A DNA stretch of 29,293 nt from Endomicrobiia bacterium (GCA_025998295.1 BNVT01000006.1:1-29293); one strand, 5' to 3'; positions 1 to 7,637 are shown, counted from the first letter of the stretch. The notes: a model not told the origin generated them from the letters alone. A program made the numbers and translations.

Positions 1-1
1 A

Positions 2-247
2 GGCAAAACTGTAGCAGAAGCAATAAACAATGGATTAACTCAGCTTAGGTGTAACAAGAAAAATGCCGTAGTAAAAATTGTAAATGAAGGTTCGACCGGT
101 CTTTTTGGGCTTATGGGTGCAAAGCCTACAATTGTTTTAATATCGGTTAATAATTCTAATTGGTCTTCTAGACTTTTCGGCTTTGGACGCTGGCACCATG
201 CCACCAGACCGTACCCATATAGTGTAAAAAATAGATCAACCAAGTAA
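2..247 (+). pseudogene. jag: Jag N-terminal domain fragment (5' end outside window, C-terminal domains missing)
   Basis: The frame opens at the window edge and reads GKTVAEAINNGLTQL, then VNEGSTGLFGLMGAKPT. This is the Jag_N signature (a K-T-V-x-E-A-I start and an E-G-S-x-G-x-x-G-L-x-G-A-K-P core) of the SpoIIIJ-associated RNA-binding protein Jag/KhpB. Similarity stops near base 155. The remaining 30 codons to the TAA at 245-247 do not resemble the linker, KH or R3H domains, so RNA-binding parts are absent. Jag normally follows yidC and precedes mnmE on the same strand; here mnmE lies 3.4 kb away on the other strand, which suggests rearrangement. The identity of the domain is clear. Whether the short product is still made cannot be seen, because the start lies outside the window. 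Confidence 0.7.
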
Positions 248-980
248 AAAATTAGCAAGAAGTTCTTGAGAAAAGGTGTAGTCGATTGTAAATTACAATC
301 TGAAATTTCTCTGCCGTCACTAGGTAAATACACTGCAGTGTGTAGAGCCAAACCAACTAGAAAACTAAAGTTTAAAATTAATTTTCTCCCAATCAATTCT
401 AAACCTGCAGCGAGTCCTTTTGTCAATACAAAAATTTGATAAATTATAAATTACATTTGCCTTGTATTTATTTTCACAAAAGGTCTGTCTAAAAACCTTC
501 TAGAATTTATCAAAAAAAGATAAAGATAACTTTTATTTGGCGTAAGAAAAATGAAAGTAAAGGACATTTTCTCGCAAAAGAGGTGGCAGGCAAGCCTTGC
601 GGGGTGTTTATTTGTCTTTTTCCAAACTATTTGTAAAAACAATCATGAAAACAAACGAGCACAAACGTTTTCAAGAGGCTTAGAAATGATATCTAGCAGA
701 TATAGAAGGCCTTGGGTTTTTTAGATTTAATTTAATAGCTGGAATGCATAATTTTAAAACAATAGGTTTGGATTGTACACCGGAGCACATTTTTACGCGA
801 CAAATAGGTTTAGGTTGTCTAAAAGGCAATAAGTCAGGCAGTTTTTACCCTAAATAATTAAAAAATCAAGAACTAATAGCAGAAGTTTTTTGTATTTTGA
901 CAAAGAATTTTCAAAATTTTAAAAAAAATTAAAACAAAAATCCTAAAAATAGAAAAAACTATGGGTTTTTAGAGAGATTC
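248..980. other. Decayed region without an intact gene
   Basis: No frame here has a convincing start, ribosome binding site and family match. Short open stretches occur on both strands, including a hydrophobic minus-strand frame around 40-426 that overlaps the jag fragment and that I do not recognise. The only recognisable piece is the ATPase-like fragment listed separately at 690-857. The end of the region is very A/T-rich (about 890-965), just before the first pseudopilin gene. I read the stretch as eroded coding DNA. Confidence 0.5.
690..857 (+). pseudogene. Possible remnant of a PilT/GspE-type secretion ATPase (N-terminal part)
   Basis: A 55-codon frame, open from the TGA at 687-689 to the TAA at 855-857, contains DIEGLGFFRFN and, 17 residues later, PEHIFTRQIGLG. 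In PilT-type ATPases a comparable I-x-G-L-G-R-F-R-x-N segment is followed at nearly the same distance by an I-P-E-x-I-P-T-x-x-x-L-G-L segment. The Walker A that should come next is not intact. There is no start codon. Its place just upstream of pseudopilin genes makes a pilus ATPase plausible. The match rests on two short motifs, so this is a tentative call. Confidence 0.33.
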
Positions 981-1172
981 ATGATAAAAAACGGAGGGCA
1001 AACTTTAACAGAATTTATGCTGGTGTTTGTTATTTTGCTTGTGGCAGCATCAGGTACGTTTGGTATTTATAAGAAGTTTTGGAGCACAAAGTATAAGAAA
1101 GTTTCTGACATTTCAGGAATAGCTGTAGGTGCATTAAAAACGTCTGTGCCCAAGGTGAGTTATGTGAAATGA
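981..1172 (+). CDS. Small TadE/Flp-like pseudopilin
   Basis: A 63-residue protein with a short basic N-terminus, then GGQTLTEFMLVFVILLVAASG. This is the layout of a type IV prepilin-like signal: a glycine at the presumed prepilin peptidase cleavage site, a glutamate at mature position +5 and a single hydrophobic helix (about residues 10-28). TadE-like and Flp-like subunits of Tad pili share this design. The remaining 35 residues are polar and unrecognised. The ATG is preceded by only a weak purine-rich site (AGAGAG). It overlaps the next pseudopilin gene by four bases (ATGA), so translation is probably coupled. The neighbouring genes have the same signal, pointing to the tail of a tad/flp-type locus. 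The core tad ATPase and secretin genes are not in the window. Confidence 0.6.
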   Translation: MIKNGGQTLTEFMLVFVILLVAASGTFGIYKKFWSTKYKKVSDISGIAVGALKTSVPKVSYVK

Positions 1173-1776
1173 GAAGAACTCGGCTTGGAAATTCAGGACA
1201 GTCTAGTATTGAAGCTTTGTTTGTTGTTGTTTTTACGACAATTATAATGTTTGCGTTTATACAAATTTGTATATAACGGTTGATGATATGATTGCAAACG
1301 AAGCTGCATTTGTTGCAATGCGTTCTGCTGCTGTTACTGAAAGTAACCTACGCGCTAAAGAAGCAGAAGACAAAACTAAAACATATCTTAGGTTCTTTTA
1401 TCCTTTAAGTTCTGTAACAAATAACCTTAATCCTTCGCATTTTGTGCTTTCGTCCAAGCAAGATGTTGTAAAATATTTTAAAAAGGATGGGGAAAATTCG
1501 GAAGAAGTTATTATTGACAACGATTACCCGGATTCTGAAAATAAGTCGGTAAGTATTTGGAAAGGTAAAAAAACTTCAAAAGACTACTGTGGCAAAAATA
1601 TAGCTAAAGAAACGGTTAAAATACACTATTTTACAAGAGTACTGTTTGGAAAGGTTTTAAAAAATAATTTGTTTAAAAATAGACGCTATCAATCCTCAAG
1701 AAACAGAATGGTTCCATCACCTGATGAAAAATATTATTTTAAAGCTTTTCCCGGAGCAAAATCTTTTGAAAAATAA
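1169..1776 (+). pseudogene. TadE-like pseudopilin with a frameshift
   Basis: Translation from the ATG at 1169 gives MRRTRLGNSGQSSIEALFVV and a hydrophobic helix: again a G-Q-x-x-I-E prepilin-type site with E at +5. The frame hits a TAA at 1274-1276. The next frame (from about 1267) continues directly with ITVDDMIANEAAFVAMRSAAV, which looks like the segment that normally follows the helix in TadE proteins, and runs to 1776. Joined, the product would be about 200 residues. The simplest reading is a one- or two-base indel near 1270, splitting the signal and helix from the body. The 169-residue downstream frame has no proper start codon. It is either a pseudogene or a sequencing error; without the reads I cannot tell which. 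Confidence 0.6.
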
Positions 1777-2875
1777 TAAAGGTCAGACTTTATACTATTT
1801 TTTAATTCTTGTAGTTATACTTGTTATAAGCTTTGCTATGATGCTTAATATTGCCAATCTTATAAGAAATAGAATGATTATGCAAAATAAGGCTGATAAC
1901 ATAGCGTTGTCTTTGGCAACGTATAAAGCAAGAGTTCTAAATTTCTTAGGAGGTACAAATTATCTTATGGGTAGAGCGTTATCCCTTGGTATGAATCCTA
2001 GAGGCATACAGTTATCATCTTATTCAACCGATGCAATAGGTGGGTTTCCTGCAACAATGCTTCCTTCATCAGAAAACCCATTTTCAGATTTAAAACACGA
2101 GACTCTTTATGATAAACAAAACTCAGGCGTAAAAAAAATAAAGCAGATGGTTGATTCTTTGCAAAAAATTCAAGATGCGGCAATAAAGGGATATAACATA
2201 TACTATCTCAGTATTCTTAAAGACAATATAAGTAAAGATTATAATGTTATATTGCTTCCTTCAAAACCTGAAAAAAATTTAGGACTTAAACGCAATTCAA
2301 AAGGAATACAATACTATTCTACTGTTAATGTCCCATGCGTATATTTAAGTTCTGATAAGCATTTTCATTTTTTAAAAAGGGATAAATATAAAAAAAGTGA
2401 CTATTCATGGCTTGTTGAAGGAAATAGGTTTAGCGAACAAAAAATTAAGGTTATTCTCACTCAAAAATCAGATAATAAAAAACCTCTATTTGCCAAGTTG
2501 CTAGGTATAAATTATCCTAGAATTACGGTTTTTTCTGCGGCTGCCCCGTATAATGCTAAGGGCTCAATGTTTCCTAAAAAAGAAGATACTTTTACTGGAG
2601 CAACAAAAACGACAGCTTCTTTAGTTGAAATAGCATCTGCCACGCAATTAGGTTTAATGGCAAAAGCAGTAGCACATATTTTCTTATTTGGGCCACCCGC
2701 CGCAGTCGTAGCTGCAGCGGCAGAAATTGCTATTACTGTTAATTATACAGAAAGCAAAAGAAACACTGCAAAATTATTTAATAAAAATAATGAAGATAAT
2801 CCTATCGATGCTTATTTAAACTCAAAAACCGGAGGTTGGGCAGCACATTTGGTTCCATATAGTGATAAACCGTAA
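1766..2875 (+). CDS. TadG-like pilus-assembly protein
   Basis: The N-terminus KNNKGQTLYYFLILVVILVI, a membrane helix and then NLIRNRMIMQNKADNIALSLA match the N-terminal region of TadG-like proteins, in which a G-Q helix is followed by a stretch of small residues ending in A/S-rich sequence. There is no +5 glutamate, unlike the two upstream subunits. I prefer the TTG at 1766: it has a GGAG eight bases upstream and gives the usual short basic leader. An ATG at 1724 in the same frame is possible but would overlap the previous gene by 53 bases. The body (about 300 residues) is unrecognised, with a second hydrophobic, alanine-rich segment near the end (VEIASATQLGLMAKA, then PPAAVVAAAAEIAI). It ends the pseudopilin cluster; repeats follow at once. 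Confidence 0.55.
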   Translation: MKNNKGQTLYYFLILVVILVISFAMMLNIANLIRNRMIMQNKADNIALSLATYKARVLNFLGGTNYLMGRALSLGMNPRGIQLSSYSTDAIGGFPATMLPSSENPFSDLKHETLYDKQNSGVKKIKQMVDSLQKIQDAAIKGYNIYYLSILKDNISKDYNVILLPSKPEKNLGLKRNSKGIQYYSTVNVPCVYLSSDKHFHFLKRDKYKKSDYSWLVEGNRFSEQKIKVILTQKSDNKKPLFAKLLGINYPRITVFSAAAPYNAKGSMFPKKEDTFTGATKTTASLVEIASATQLGLMAKAVAHIFLFGPPAAVVAAAAEIAITVNYTESKRNTAKLFNKNNEDNPIDAYLNSKTGGWAAHLVPYSDKP

Positions 2876-2891
2876 AAATTTAAAACACGTA

Positions 2892-2938
2892 GTCGTGTCA
2901 TGCCCGTGAAAACGGACATCCATCGCTGTCGTGTCATG
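2892..2938 (+). repeat. Short palindromic dispersed repeat, copy 1
   Basis: This stretch contains TCATGCCCGTGAAAACGGAC, an imperfect palindrome of the widespread type whose six-frame translation gives sequences like MDVRFHGHD. The 11-mer GTCGTGTCATG occurs at 2892-2902 and again at 2928-2938, so the unit is about 36 bases long. The part at 2907-2938 recurs inverted at 3452-3484 with a few mismatches. It lies between the last pseudopilin gene and the tRNA. Confidence 0.6.
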
Positions 2939-2973
2939 AATGTGATAATTTTAACTCGATTTATTATCTGTGC

Positions 2974-3087
2974 ACAACAAACGCATGAAAAAAATCTTTC
3001 AGGCAACTGATTTTAGACTCAAAGCAAATTCTATAGACTGCTTTGCGACAACCAAAAATCAAAAGAGCTTTCATGCGTTTGTCTTGT
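2974..3087. repeat. Small element bounded by inverted ACAAACGCATGAAA arms
   Basis: ACAAACGCATGAAA at 2977-2990 is repeated as its exact reverse complement at 3069-3082, with further partial similarity outside the core. The element is about 114 bases long and has no open frame worth keeping. The same 14-mer recurs at 5081-5094, and a shortened form (AAAACGCATGAA) at 3534-3545. The shape resembles a miniature mobile element or a dispersed structural repeat. I see no clear target-site duplication. Confidence 0.45.
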
Positions 3088-3162
3088 CATCTGTGTTGAA
3101 AATGTACAAAAAAATATAATATTGCTATAACATTGATATTGAAGTAACGCAAACTTTCAACT

Positions 3163-3236
3163 GGGGCCATAGTTAAACGGGAGAATATATCGTTCGCAAC
3201 GATAAGATGCGGGTTCAAGTCCCGCTGGCTCCACCA
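3163..3236 (+). tRNA. tRNA-Ala (anticodon CGC), CCA encoded
   Basis: A full cloverleaf can be folded. The acceptor stem GGGGCCA/TGGCTCC contains a G3-U70 pair, the identity signal for alanine. The anticodon stem TATCG/CGATA holds loop TTCGCAA with U33 and anticodon CGC; the T stem GCGGG/CCCGC holds loop TTCAAGT. The discriminator is A and CCA is encoded. The D arm is weak (GTT/AAT). A TTGAAA at 3096 and TATAAT at 3115 lie upstream, but their 13-base spacing is poor for a standard promoter. The gene stands alone between repeat copies. CGC reads only GCG, an unexpected choice in such an AT-rich genome. Confidence 0.9.
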
Positions 3237-3686
3237 GAGTGTTTTTTGCTTGTAGTTGATAAATGTTGTATTTCACCTGACTTGACCACTTTTTGGAAAA
3301 AAATCAAAAAAGATTCATAAAAAGAGGTGAGGAGGGAAACTAAATAGAAAAGAAGTTTTTAAAAAGATCCACCTAAATTACAGAAGCTCAAAGCAGATGC
3401 AGAACGATACCAGTTTTTGCGGGCATGGCATGACACGCACGGGGGTGGGGGCATGGACACGACAACGATGGATGTTTGTTTTCAGTGCAGAAAGCAGGTA
3501 ATGGGGTAACAGTAACAGCTGGCAAAACGCATGAAGGAAAATTATAGGTATCCCAAAATCGCAGCAAGTTTCGAGACTGTCAGTCAAACCCATGTAAAGT
3601 TGTCTTTTAGCATGTTTAATTTTTATCGGACTTTTGTCAAACAAAGACAAACGGATTAAAATAACGACGGGCTTTTTGTAGAAAAA
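3237..3686. other. Repeat-bearing intergenic region between the tRNA and mnmE
   Basis: It contains the second palindromic repeat copy (3452-3484), a GCGGGCATGGCATGACACG segment at 3420-3438 related to copy 1, a G-rich run around 3439-3450 and a partial ACGCATGAA motif at 3534-3545. Open frames here are short and overlap the repeats; I accept none. No clear terminator hairpin is visible for either the tRNA or mnmE. Confidence 0.5.
3452..3484 (-). repeat. Short palindromic dispersed repeat, copy 2 (inverted)
   Basis: The plus strand reads CATGGACACGACAACGATGG, then ATGTTTGTTTTCA. This is the reverse complement of copy 1 (2907-2938) with about four differences. The two copies face each other across the tRNA-Ala gene, so the 0.6 kb between them could form a large hairpin or serve as a site for inversion. 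Confidence 0.55.
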
Positions 3687-5066
3687 TTACTTTCCTATGC
3701 AAAAAGTTGAAAAAATTGTATCTAAAATATCCTGCCTAATATCAATTCCTAAAATTTCATTCAATGCTGTTTGGGCAGACATTGCTTCAAAACATGCAAT
3801 TTCATCGGCATCTTTTGAGGATAACACTAGTTTTGTTCTTATCAGCGCATCTAAAGCAGTTTGCAATAAAGTGAAATGACGAGAATTTATCATTAAATAA
3901 TCATTTTTAAAATCCGAAATACCGTTAATTTTTAGAATTTCATCTACTAAATCAGTAATACCAAATTTGGTTTTTGCCGCAATTTTTATAATAGTTAGGA
4001 GTGCGGATTGTTCAATAGAGTTGACATCAAAAGAAAGTTGTAAAGGTAAATCGGATTTATTTAATACTCCTATGATGGGAATATTTAAATCAGTTTTTTT
4101 CAAAAAATCCGCTATTTTTAAGTCATTTTGATCTAATGCACAAGAGGAATCAAATACCCATATAAGTATATCGGCTTTATTAATTGTCTCTTTTGTTTTT
4201 TTCTGACCTAAAAATTCTATTACATTGTCAGTATGATCCCTAATGCCAGCCGTATCTATAATTGTAAGTGGAATGCCGCGACAGTCTATAGTTTCCTCGA
4301 TAGTATCTGTTGTAGTTCCTGCAATATCTGTAACAATCGCTCTGTTTCTGCCTAACATTGCATTAAGCAATGACGATTTCCCCGCGTTTGGTTTACCTAC
4401 AATAGCTACTTTCATACCGCTTTGAAGAATTTTACTTGTCTTATAAAAGTTTAAAAGATTTTCAATGTCTTTTATATAAGAATCAAGCCTTGAAAGTTTT
4501 TCGTTACGCGATAAAAATATAATATCTTCTTGAGGATGATCTAAGTTTACTTCCATAAAAGCAATGAGATTTGCAATATTATCTTTTATAGTGTTAATTT
4601 TTGAAGAAAAAATGCCGGTAATATTATTTAAAGCGGCTTTTGCTGATGTTGCTGTTTTACTTGATATCAAAGTACATACAGCTTCTGCTTCAGTAAGATC
4701 TTTTTTGCCGTTTAAAAATGCTCTGTAAGTAAATTCACCATGTTCCGCTGGTCTTGCGCCATTTTTGTATAAAAGATTTAAAACTTCATTTATTATTACA
4801 GGATTTCCATGCAGGGAGATTTCCACCAAATCTTCTCCAGTGTATGTATTAGGAGCTTTAAAAGAAGTGCACAACACTTCATCTTTTTTTTCTGCTTTGT
4901 CAACAATGTATCCGTACTTAACTTGTTGACAAGGTTTAGATTTGGTTTGAAATATCTTATTTATAATTTGAAATGCGTCTTGACCGGATAAGCGAACAAC
5001 TGCAATCGCAGACTTACCAGCGGCAGTTGATAATGCAGCAATAGTGTCTTCTTTTAAATAATTCAT
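3687..5066 (-). CDS. mnmE: tRNA uridine-5-carboxymethylaminomethyl modification GTPase MnmE
   Basis: MnmE, with MnmG, makes the cmnm5 modification at wobble uridine of tRNAs reading split codon boxes. The 459-residue length is normal. The N-terminal tetrahydrofolate-binding domain (1-118) starts DTIAALSTAAGKSAIAVVRL. The helical domain is interrupted by the G domain, with G1 GKPNAGKSS at about 224, G2 DIAGTTTD, G3 DTAG at about 271 and G4 NKSD. The protein ends CIGK, the catalytic-cysteine tail. All key residues are present, so it should be active. It is the last gene of the minus-strand run, 132 bases after tlyA. Jag and mnmG, its usual neighbours, are not adjacent. Its start lies 14 bases from a copy of the ACAAACGCATGAAA repeat. 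Confidence 0.97.
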   Translation of the reverse strand: MNYLKEDTIAALSTAAGKSAIAVVRLSGQDAFQIINKIFQTKSKPCQQVKYGYIVDKAEKKDEVLCTSFKAPNTYTGEDLVEISLHGNPVIINEVLNLLYKNGARPAEHGEFTYRAFLNGKKDLTEAEAVCTLISSKTATSAKAALNNITGIFSSKINTIKDNIANLIAFMEVNLDHPQEDIIFLSRNEKLSRLDSYIKDIENLLNFYKTSKILQSGMKVAIVGKPNAGKSSLLNAMLGRNRAIVTDIAGTTTDTIEETIDCRGIPLTIIDTAGIRDHTDNVIEFLGQKKTKETINKADILIWVFDSSCALDQNDLKIADFLKKTDLNIPIIGVLNKSDLPLQLSFDVNSIEQSALLTIIKIAAKTKFGITDLVDEILKINGISDFKNDYLMINSRHFTLLQTALDALIRTKLVLSSKDADEIACFEAMSAQTALNEILGIDIRQDILDTIFSTFCIGK

Positions 5067-5080
5067 ATTCAGCTGTCACG

Positions 5081-5094
5081 ACAAACGCATGAAA
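5081..5094 (+). repeat. Third copy of the ACAAACGCATGAAA motif
   Basis: This exact 14-base copy sits between mnmE and tlyA. With its flanking G on each side it matches the right arm of the inverted element at 2974-3087 over about 16 bases. Confidence 0.45.
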
Positions 5095-5198
5095 GATACA
5101 TGTTTTATCAATTGTTGCCGCAAGTCATTGCCCCTTTGTTTTGGGTATTGGGTTGATAAGTGTTATAAGTTCAAGCTGCTAAGCAACACCTACAATTG

Positions 5199-5948
5199 TT
5201 ACATAAGAATTGTTTTTTTTAACAATAAAAAATGTTCTAAGTTGCCTTTTGGTCCTTTGATACCCGAATTTACTTCGGAAATTATTTTAAAACCTAAATT
5301 TAAAGCGAATTGTTTAATTTTATTTATAGCTTTCTGCCTTAATTTTTCATCTCTTACAACACCTTTTTTTACCTCTAACGGTTCAAGCTCAAACTGTGGT
5401 TTTATCATAGCTAAAACAAAAGCATTTTCTGCAATACTTTTATATGCCATAGGCAAAATTTTATCGAGAGATATAAAAGAAACATCTATAGTAACAAGAT
5501 CTATGTTATCTTTTAACAAAGACCTATTAAAATATCTGAAATTAATATTTTCAACATTTACGACACGCAGGTCATTCCTCAATTTATAATGCAATTGTCC
5601 TTGTCCTACATCAACTGCATAAATTTTAATTGCGCCTTTTTGGAGCATACAATCCGTAAAACCGCCAGTTGAGGCCCCCACATCTAGACAAATGTACCCT
5701 CTTACATCAATAACAAGCGCCTCTAAAGCAGACTCCAGTTTTAATCCACCACGCGAAACGTAAGGGTTTATATTTTTTATTTCAATTAAATCTTCTTCAT
5801 CTACTAAAGTTCCCGGCTTGTATTGTACTTGATTATTTACAAAAACGTTTCCGCCTATTGTAAAGGCCTGAGCCTTTGTTCTGGTTTCTGCAAGACCTTT
5901 TTCAAACAGCAAAACATCAAGGCGTTTTTTGTTTTTAGATATCAACAT
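5199..5948 (-). CDS. tlyA: TlyA-family rRNA 2'-O-methyltransferase
   Basis: 249 residues. The N-terminal S4 RNA-binding domain is at about 8-65 (KKRLDVLLFEKGLAETRTKA), followed by the linker YVSRGGLKLESAL and an FtsJ-type Rossmann domain with the S-adenosylmethionine motif DVGASTGGFTDCML at about 90, then VDVGQGQL. TlyA enzymes methylate 16S and/or 23S rRNA; older annotations call the family hemolysin A. The start has GGAG at suitable spacing. In many bacteria tlyA directly follows dxs. Here dxs is upstream on the same strand but 5.4 kb away, with four surface-polymer genes between. The N-terminal and catalytic motifs are complete. Confidence 0.93.
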   Translation of the reverse strand: MLISKNKKRLDVLLFEKGLAETRTKAQAFTIGGNVFVNNQVQYKPGTLVDEEDLIEIKNINPYVSRGGLKLESALEALVIDVRGYICLDVGASTGGFTDCMLQKGAIKIYAVDVGQGQLHYKLRNDLRVVNVENINFRYFNRSLLKDNIDLVTIDVSFISLDKILPMAYKSIAENAFVLAMIKPQFELEPLEVKKGVVRDEKLRQKAINKIKQFALNLGFKIISEVNSGIKGPKGNLEHFLLLKKTILM

Positions 5949-6021
5949 TTTTATTTACTCCGGCAAAGATCATCATAAATGCAATTTTATTTTCATATAA
6001 ACACTACGCAAATTTATTTTT

Positions 6022-6480
6022 TCATTTTATAACAACATCGTCTGGTATGTGCCCATCTGCCTCTTTTTGAAACTTTTTATATCTATTGTAAATTTTTTCT
6101 TTAAGCTCTGTAGTACTTACGCCTTTTCCGTACGGGAAATATATAACTTGCACGCCAAGTTCTTGCAAATAATCATATTTGCCAGCCCAGTCGTCTCCAA
6201 CAACAAAAATATCAAACTTAAGTTTTTTAATTTTATCCGTATGGTCAAGTGAATTTTGTGGAATAACTATATCAGGTCCTTTAATAGCACGCATTAAAGC
6301 AATCCTTTCATTAAAAGGAATAATCGGGATAGATTTGTAAGAAGAGACAAGCTCATCAGTGTTTATTCCTACTATTAAAATATCTCCTAGAGCTCTTGCA
6401 TATTCAATCATTCGCAAATGATTAATGTGTAGCATATCAAAAGTACCAGACGTATAAACAACAGTTTTACCGGCAATCAT
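6022..6480 (-). CDS. TagD-like cytidylyltransferase (glycerol-3-phosphate cytidylyltransferase family)
   Basis: 152 residues with the nucleotidyltransferase fold. YTSGTFDMLHINHLRMIEYA carries the HxxH pair (H18, H21) used for nucleotide binding. LIVGINTDELV, the middle VVGDDWAGKYDYL and the GVSTTELKEKI motif near 125 are typical of TagD/RfaE2-like enzymes. They join CTP (sometimes ATP) to a small phosphorylated alcohol such as glycerol 3-phosphate. The usual HxGH is HINH here, so the substrate could differ. It overlaps the upstream aminotransferase gene by 14 bases, indicating co-translation, and lies in a block with a CDP-glycerol-type transferase. I infer it makes a CDP-activated polyol or amino-alcohol for that transferase. 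The exact substrate cannot be read from sequence. Confidence 0.8.
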   Translation of the reverse strand: MIAGKTVVYTSGTFDMLHINHLRMIEYARALGDILIVGINTDELVSSYKSIPIIPFNERIALMRAIKGPDIVIPQNSLDHTDKIKKLKFDIFVVGDDWAGKYDYLQELGVQVIYFPYGKGVSTTELKEKIYNRYKKFQKEADGHIPDDVVIK

Positions 6481-7561
6481 TTTTTAATTCCTTTAATGTT
6501 TTTCCCAAAGACTTCAAAAATAAGTCTATATCTTTTTTCAATATATTGCCAAAATTGCCTATTCTAAACAATTTATTTTTAAAATCTCCGCCACTAGGAG
6601 TAATTTCTATATTGTACTTTTCTCTCATTATTTTAATTATTTTTTCCGCGTCATACTGCCCACTCAAAATACCGGTTACGCAATTGGCTGGGTTTTCGGC
6701 TACTGGCTCAAAACCAAGCTGTTTAAGCCCGCGCCTTAGTAGCGTTGTGTTTTTTCTGAACCTTTTTCTTAATGCTAATAATCCCTCTTTCTTGATTTTC
6801 TGCAATCTAGCATCTAACTGATTGACCAACAATACTGGAGTTGTAAAAGGATGCTGATTCCTTTTCCAATTTTCAATGTATATAAAAATATCAAAATAAT
6901 ATGTTCTTAGATTAGCACATTTGGCAAAGCTCAAAGCTTTATTGCTAATAGCCATAAAACTTAATCCCGGTGGAAGAGCCAACGCTTTTTGAGAACTTGA
7001 AACTGCTACATCTATACCCCATGCATCCATTTGCATTTCTTCAACCACCAAGCCAGAAACACAATCCACAACAAAAATAGTGTCTGGATAATTTTTAATA
7101 ATAGCTCCTATAGCTTTTATATCCGTCAAGGCTCCACTTGAAGTTTCGTTTAAAGTGGCAAATACAGCTTTTATATTTTTATGTTTATCTAAATTTTTTT
7201 GTATTAAACTTGGATTAATGATTTTTCCAAAATCCACTTTTATTTCTATTGTTTTATTTTTATGCTTTCTACAAATCTCGCCCCATCTTGCACCAAACGT
7301 ACCACCGTTTATGTATAGTACAGTATCTCCTGCAGACAGAGAATTTGTGACGGCTGCTTCCATAGCACCTGTTCCTGAAGACGTAAAAAAAACAACAGGA
7401 TTCTTAGTCCTGAAGACATATTGAAGATTTTTAAAAATACGCGCCAATTTATTAGAGTACTCCTGTGTGCGCATATATTCTTGCGGTTTTGCCCCTATCT
7501 CTAAAATTTCAGATTCAACTTCCGTAGGTCCCAAGACCATAAGCAATTTCTTAGTCATCAT
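6467..7561 (-). CDS. Class V PLP-dependent aminotransferase (PhnW / alanine-glyoxylate type)
   Basis: 364 residues, a normal length. The N-terminus LLMVLGPTEVESEIL matches the GPT/GPG start of this subgroup. FFTSSGTGAMEAAV binds cofactor phosphate, VVDCVSG supplies the aspartate (D166) that contacts the pyridine nitrogen, and SSSQKALALPPGLS carries the PLP-binding lysine (K192). Relatives include 2-aminoethylphosphonate, alanine-glyoxylate and serine-glyoxylate transaminases; sequence does not decide among them. It overlaps the TagD-like gene by 14 bases and follows the TagB-like gene, so a role in making an amino-containing building block for a surface polymer is more likely than central metabolism. 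No phosphoenolpyruvate mutase or phosphonopyruvate decarboxylase is visible, which weakens a full phosphonate pathway. Confidence 0.82.
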   Translation of the reverse strand: MMTKKLLMVLGPTEVESEILEIGAKPQEYMRTQEYSNKLARIFKNLQYVFRTKNPVVFFTSSGTGAMEAAVTNSLSAGDTVLYINGGTFGARWGEICRKHKNKTIEIKVDFGKIINPSLIQKNLDKHKNIKAVFATLNETSSGALTDIKAIGAIIKNYPDTIFVVDCVSGLVVEEMQMDAWGIDVAVSSSQKALALPPGLSFMAISNKALSFAKCANLRTYYFDIFIYIENWKRNQHPFTTPVLLVNQLDARLQKIKKEGLLALRKRFRKNTTLLRRGLKQLGFEPVAENPANCVTGILSGQYDAEKIIKIMREKYNIEITPSGGDFKNKLFRIGNFGNILKKDIDLFLKSLGKTLKELKNDCR

Positions 7562-7637
7562 TGATCTTCCTGTATATTATTTTCTGAAGTATTGTAAAAT
7601 TACAAAGTCTTATGCGCGTTAACAATAATTACTATAG

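Noticed and set aside
40..426. Hydrophobic 128-residue frame on the minus strand
   Set aside because: Overlaps the well-supported jag fragment on the other strand, no family match and no clear ribosome site; only the right half could be real.
2892..2938. 36-base spacing of a repeated 11-mer as a CRISPR array
   Set aside because: Only two partial repeats, a palindromic dispersed-repeat core, no further units and no cas genes.
2812..3006. 64-residue minus-strand frame with WMSVFTGMTRL
   Set aside because: That text is the translation of the palindromic repeat, not a protein.
3096..3131. Promoter for the tRNA (TTGAAA and TATAAT)
   Set aside because: Spacer of 13 bases is too short and the alternative -10 gives 24; not firm enough to list.
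3378..3650. 90-residue minus-strand frame near the tRNA
   Set aside because: Runs across the repeat copy and the G-rich run; composition odd, no family and no start context.
5089..5589. 166-residue plus-strand frame
   Set aside because: Mostly antisense of tlyA, which has complete motifs.
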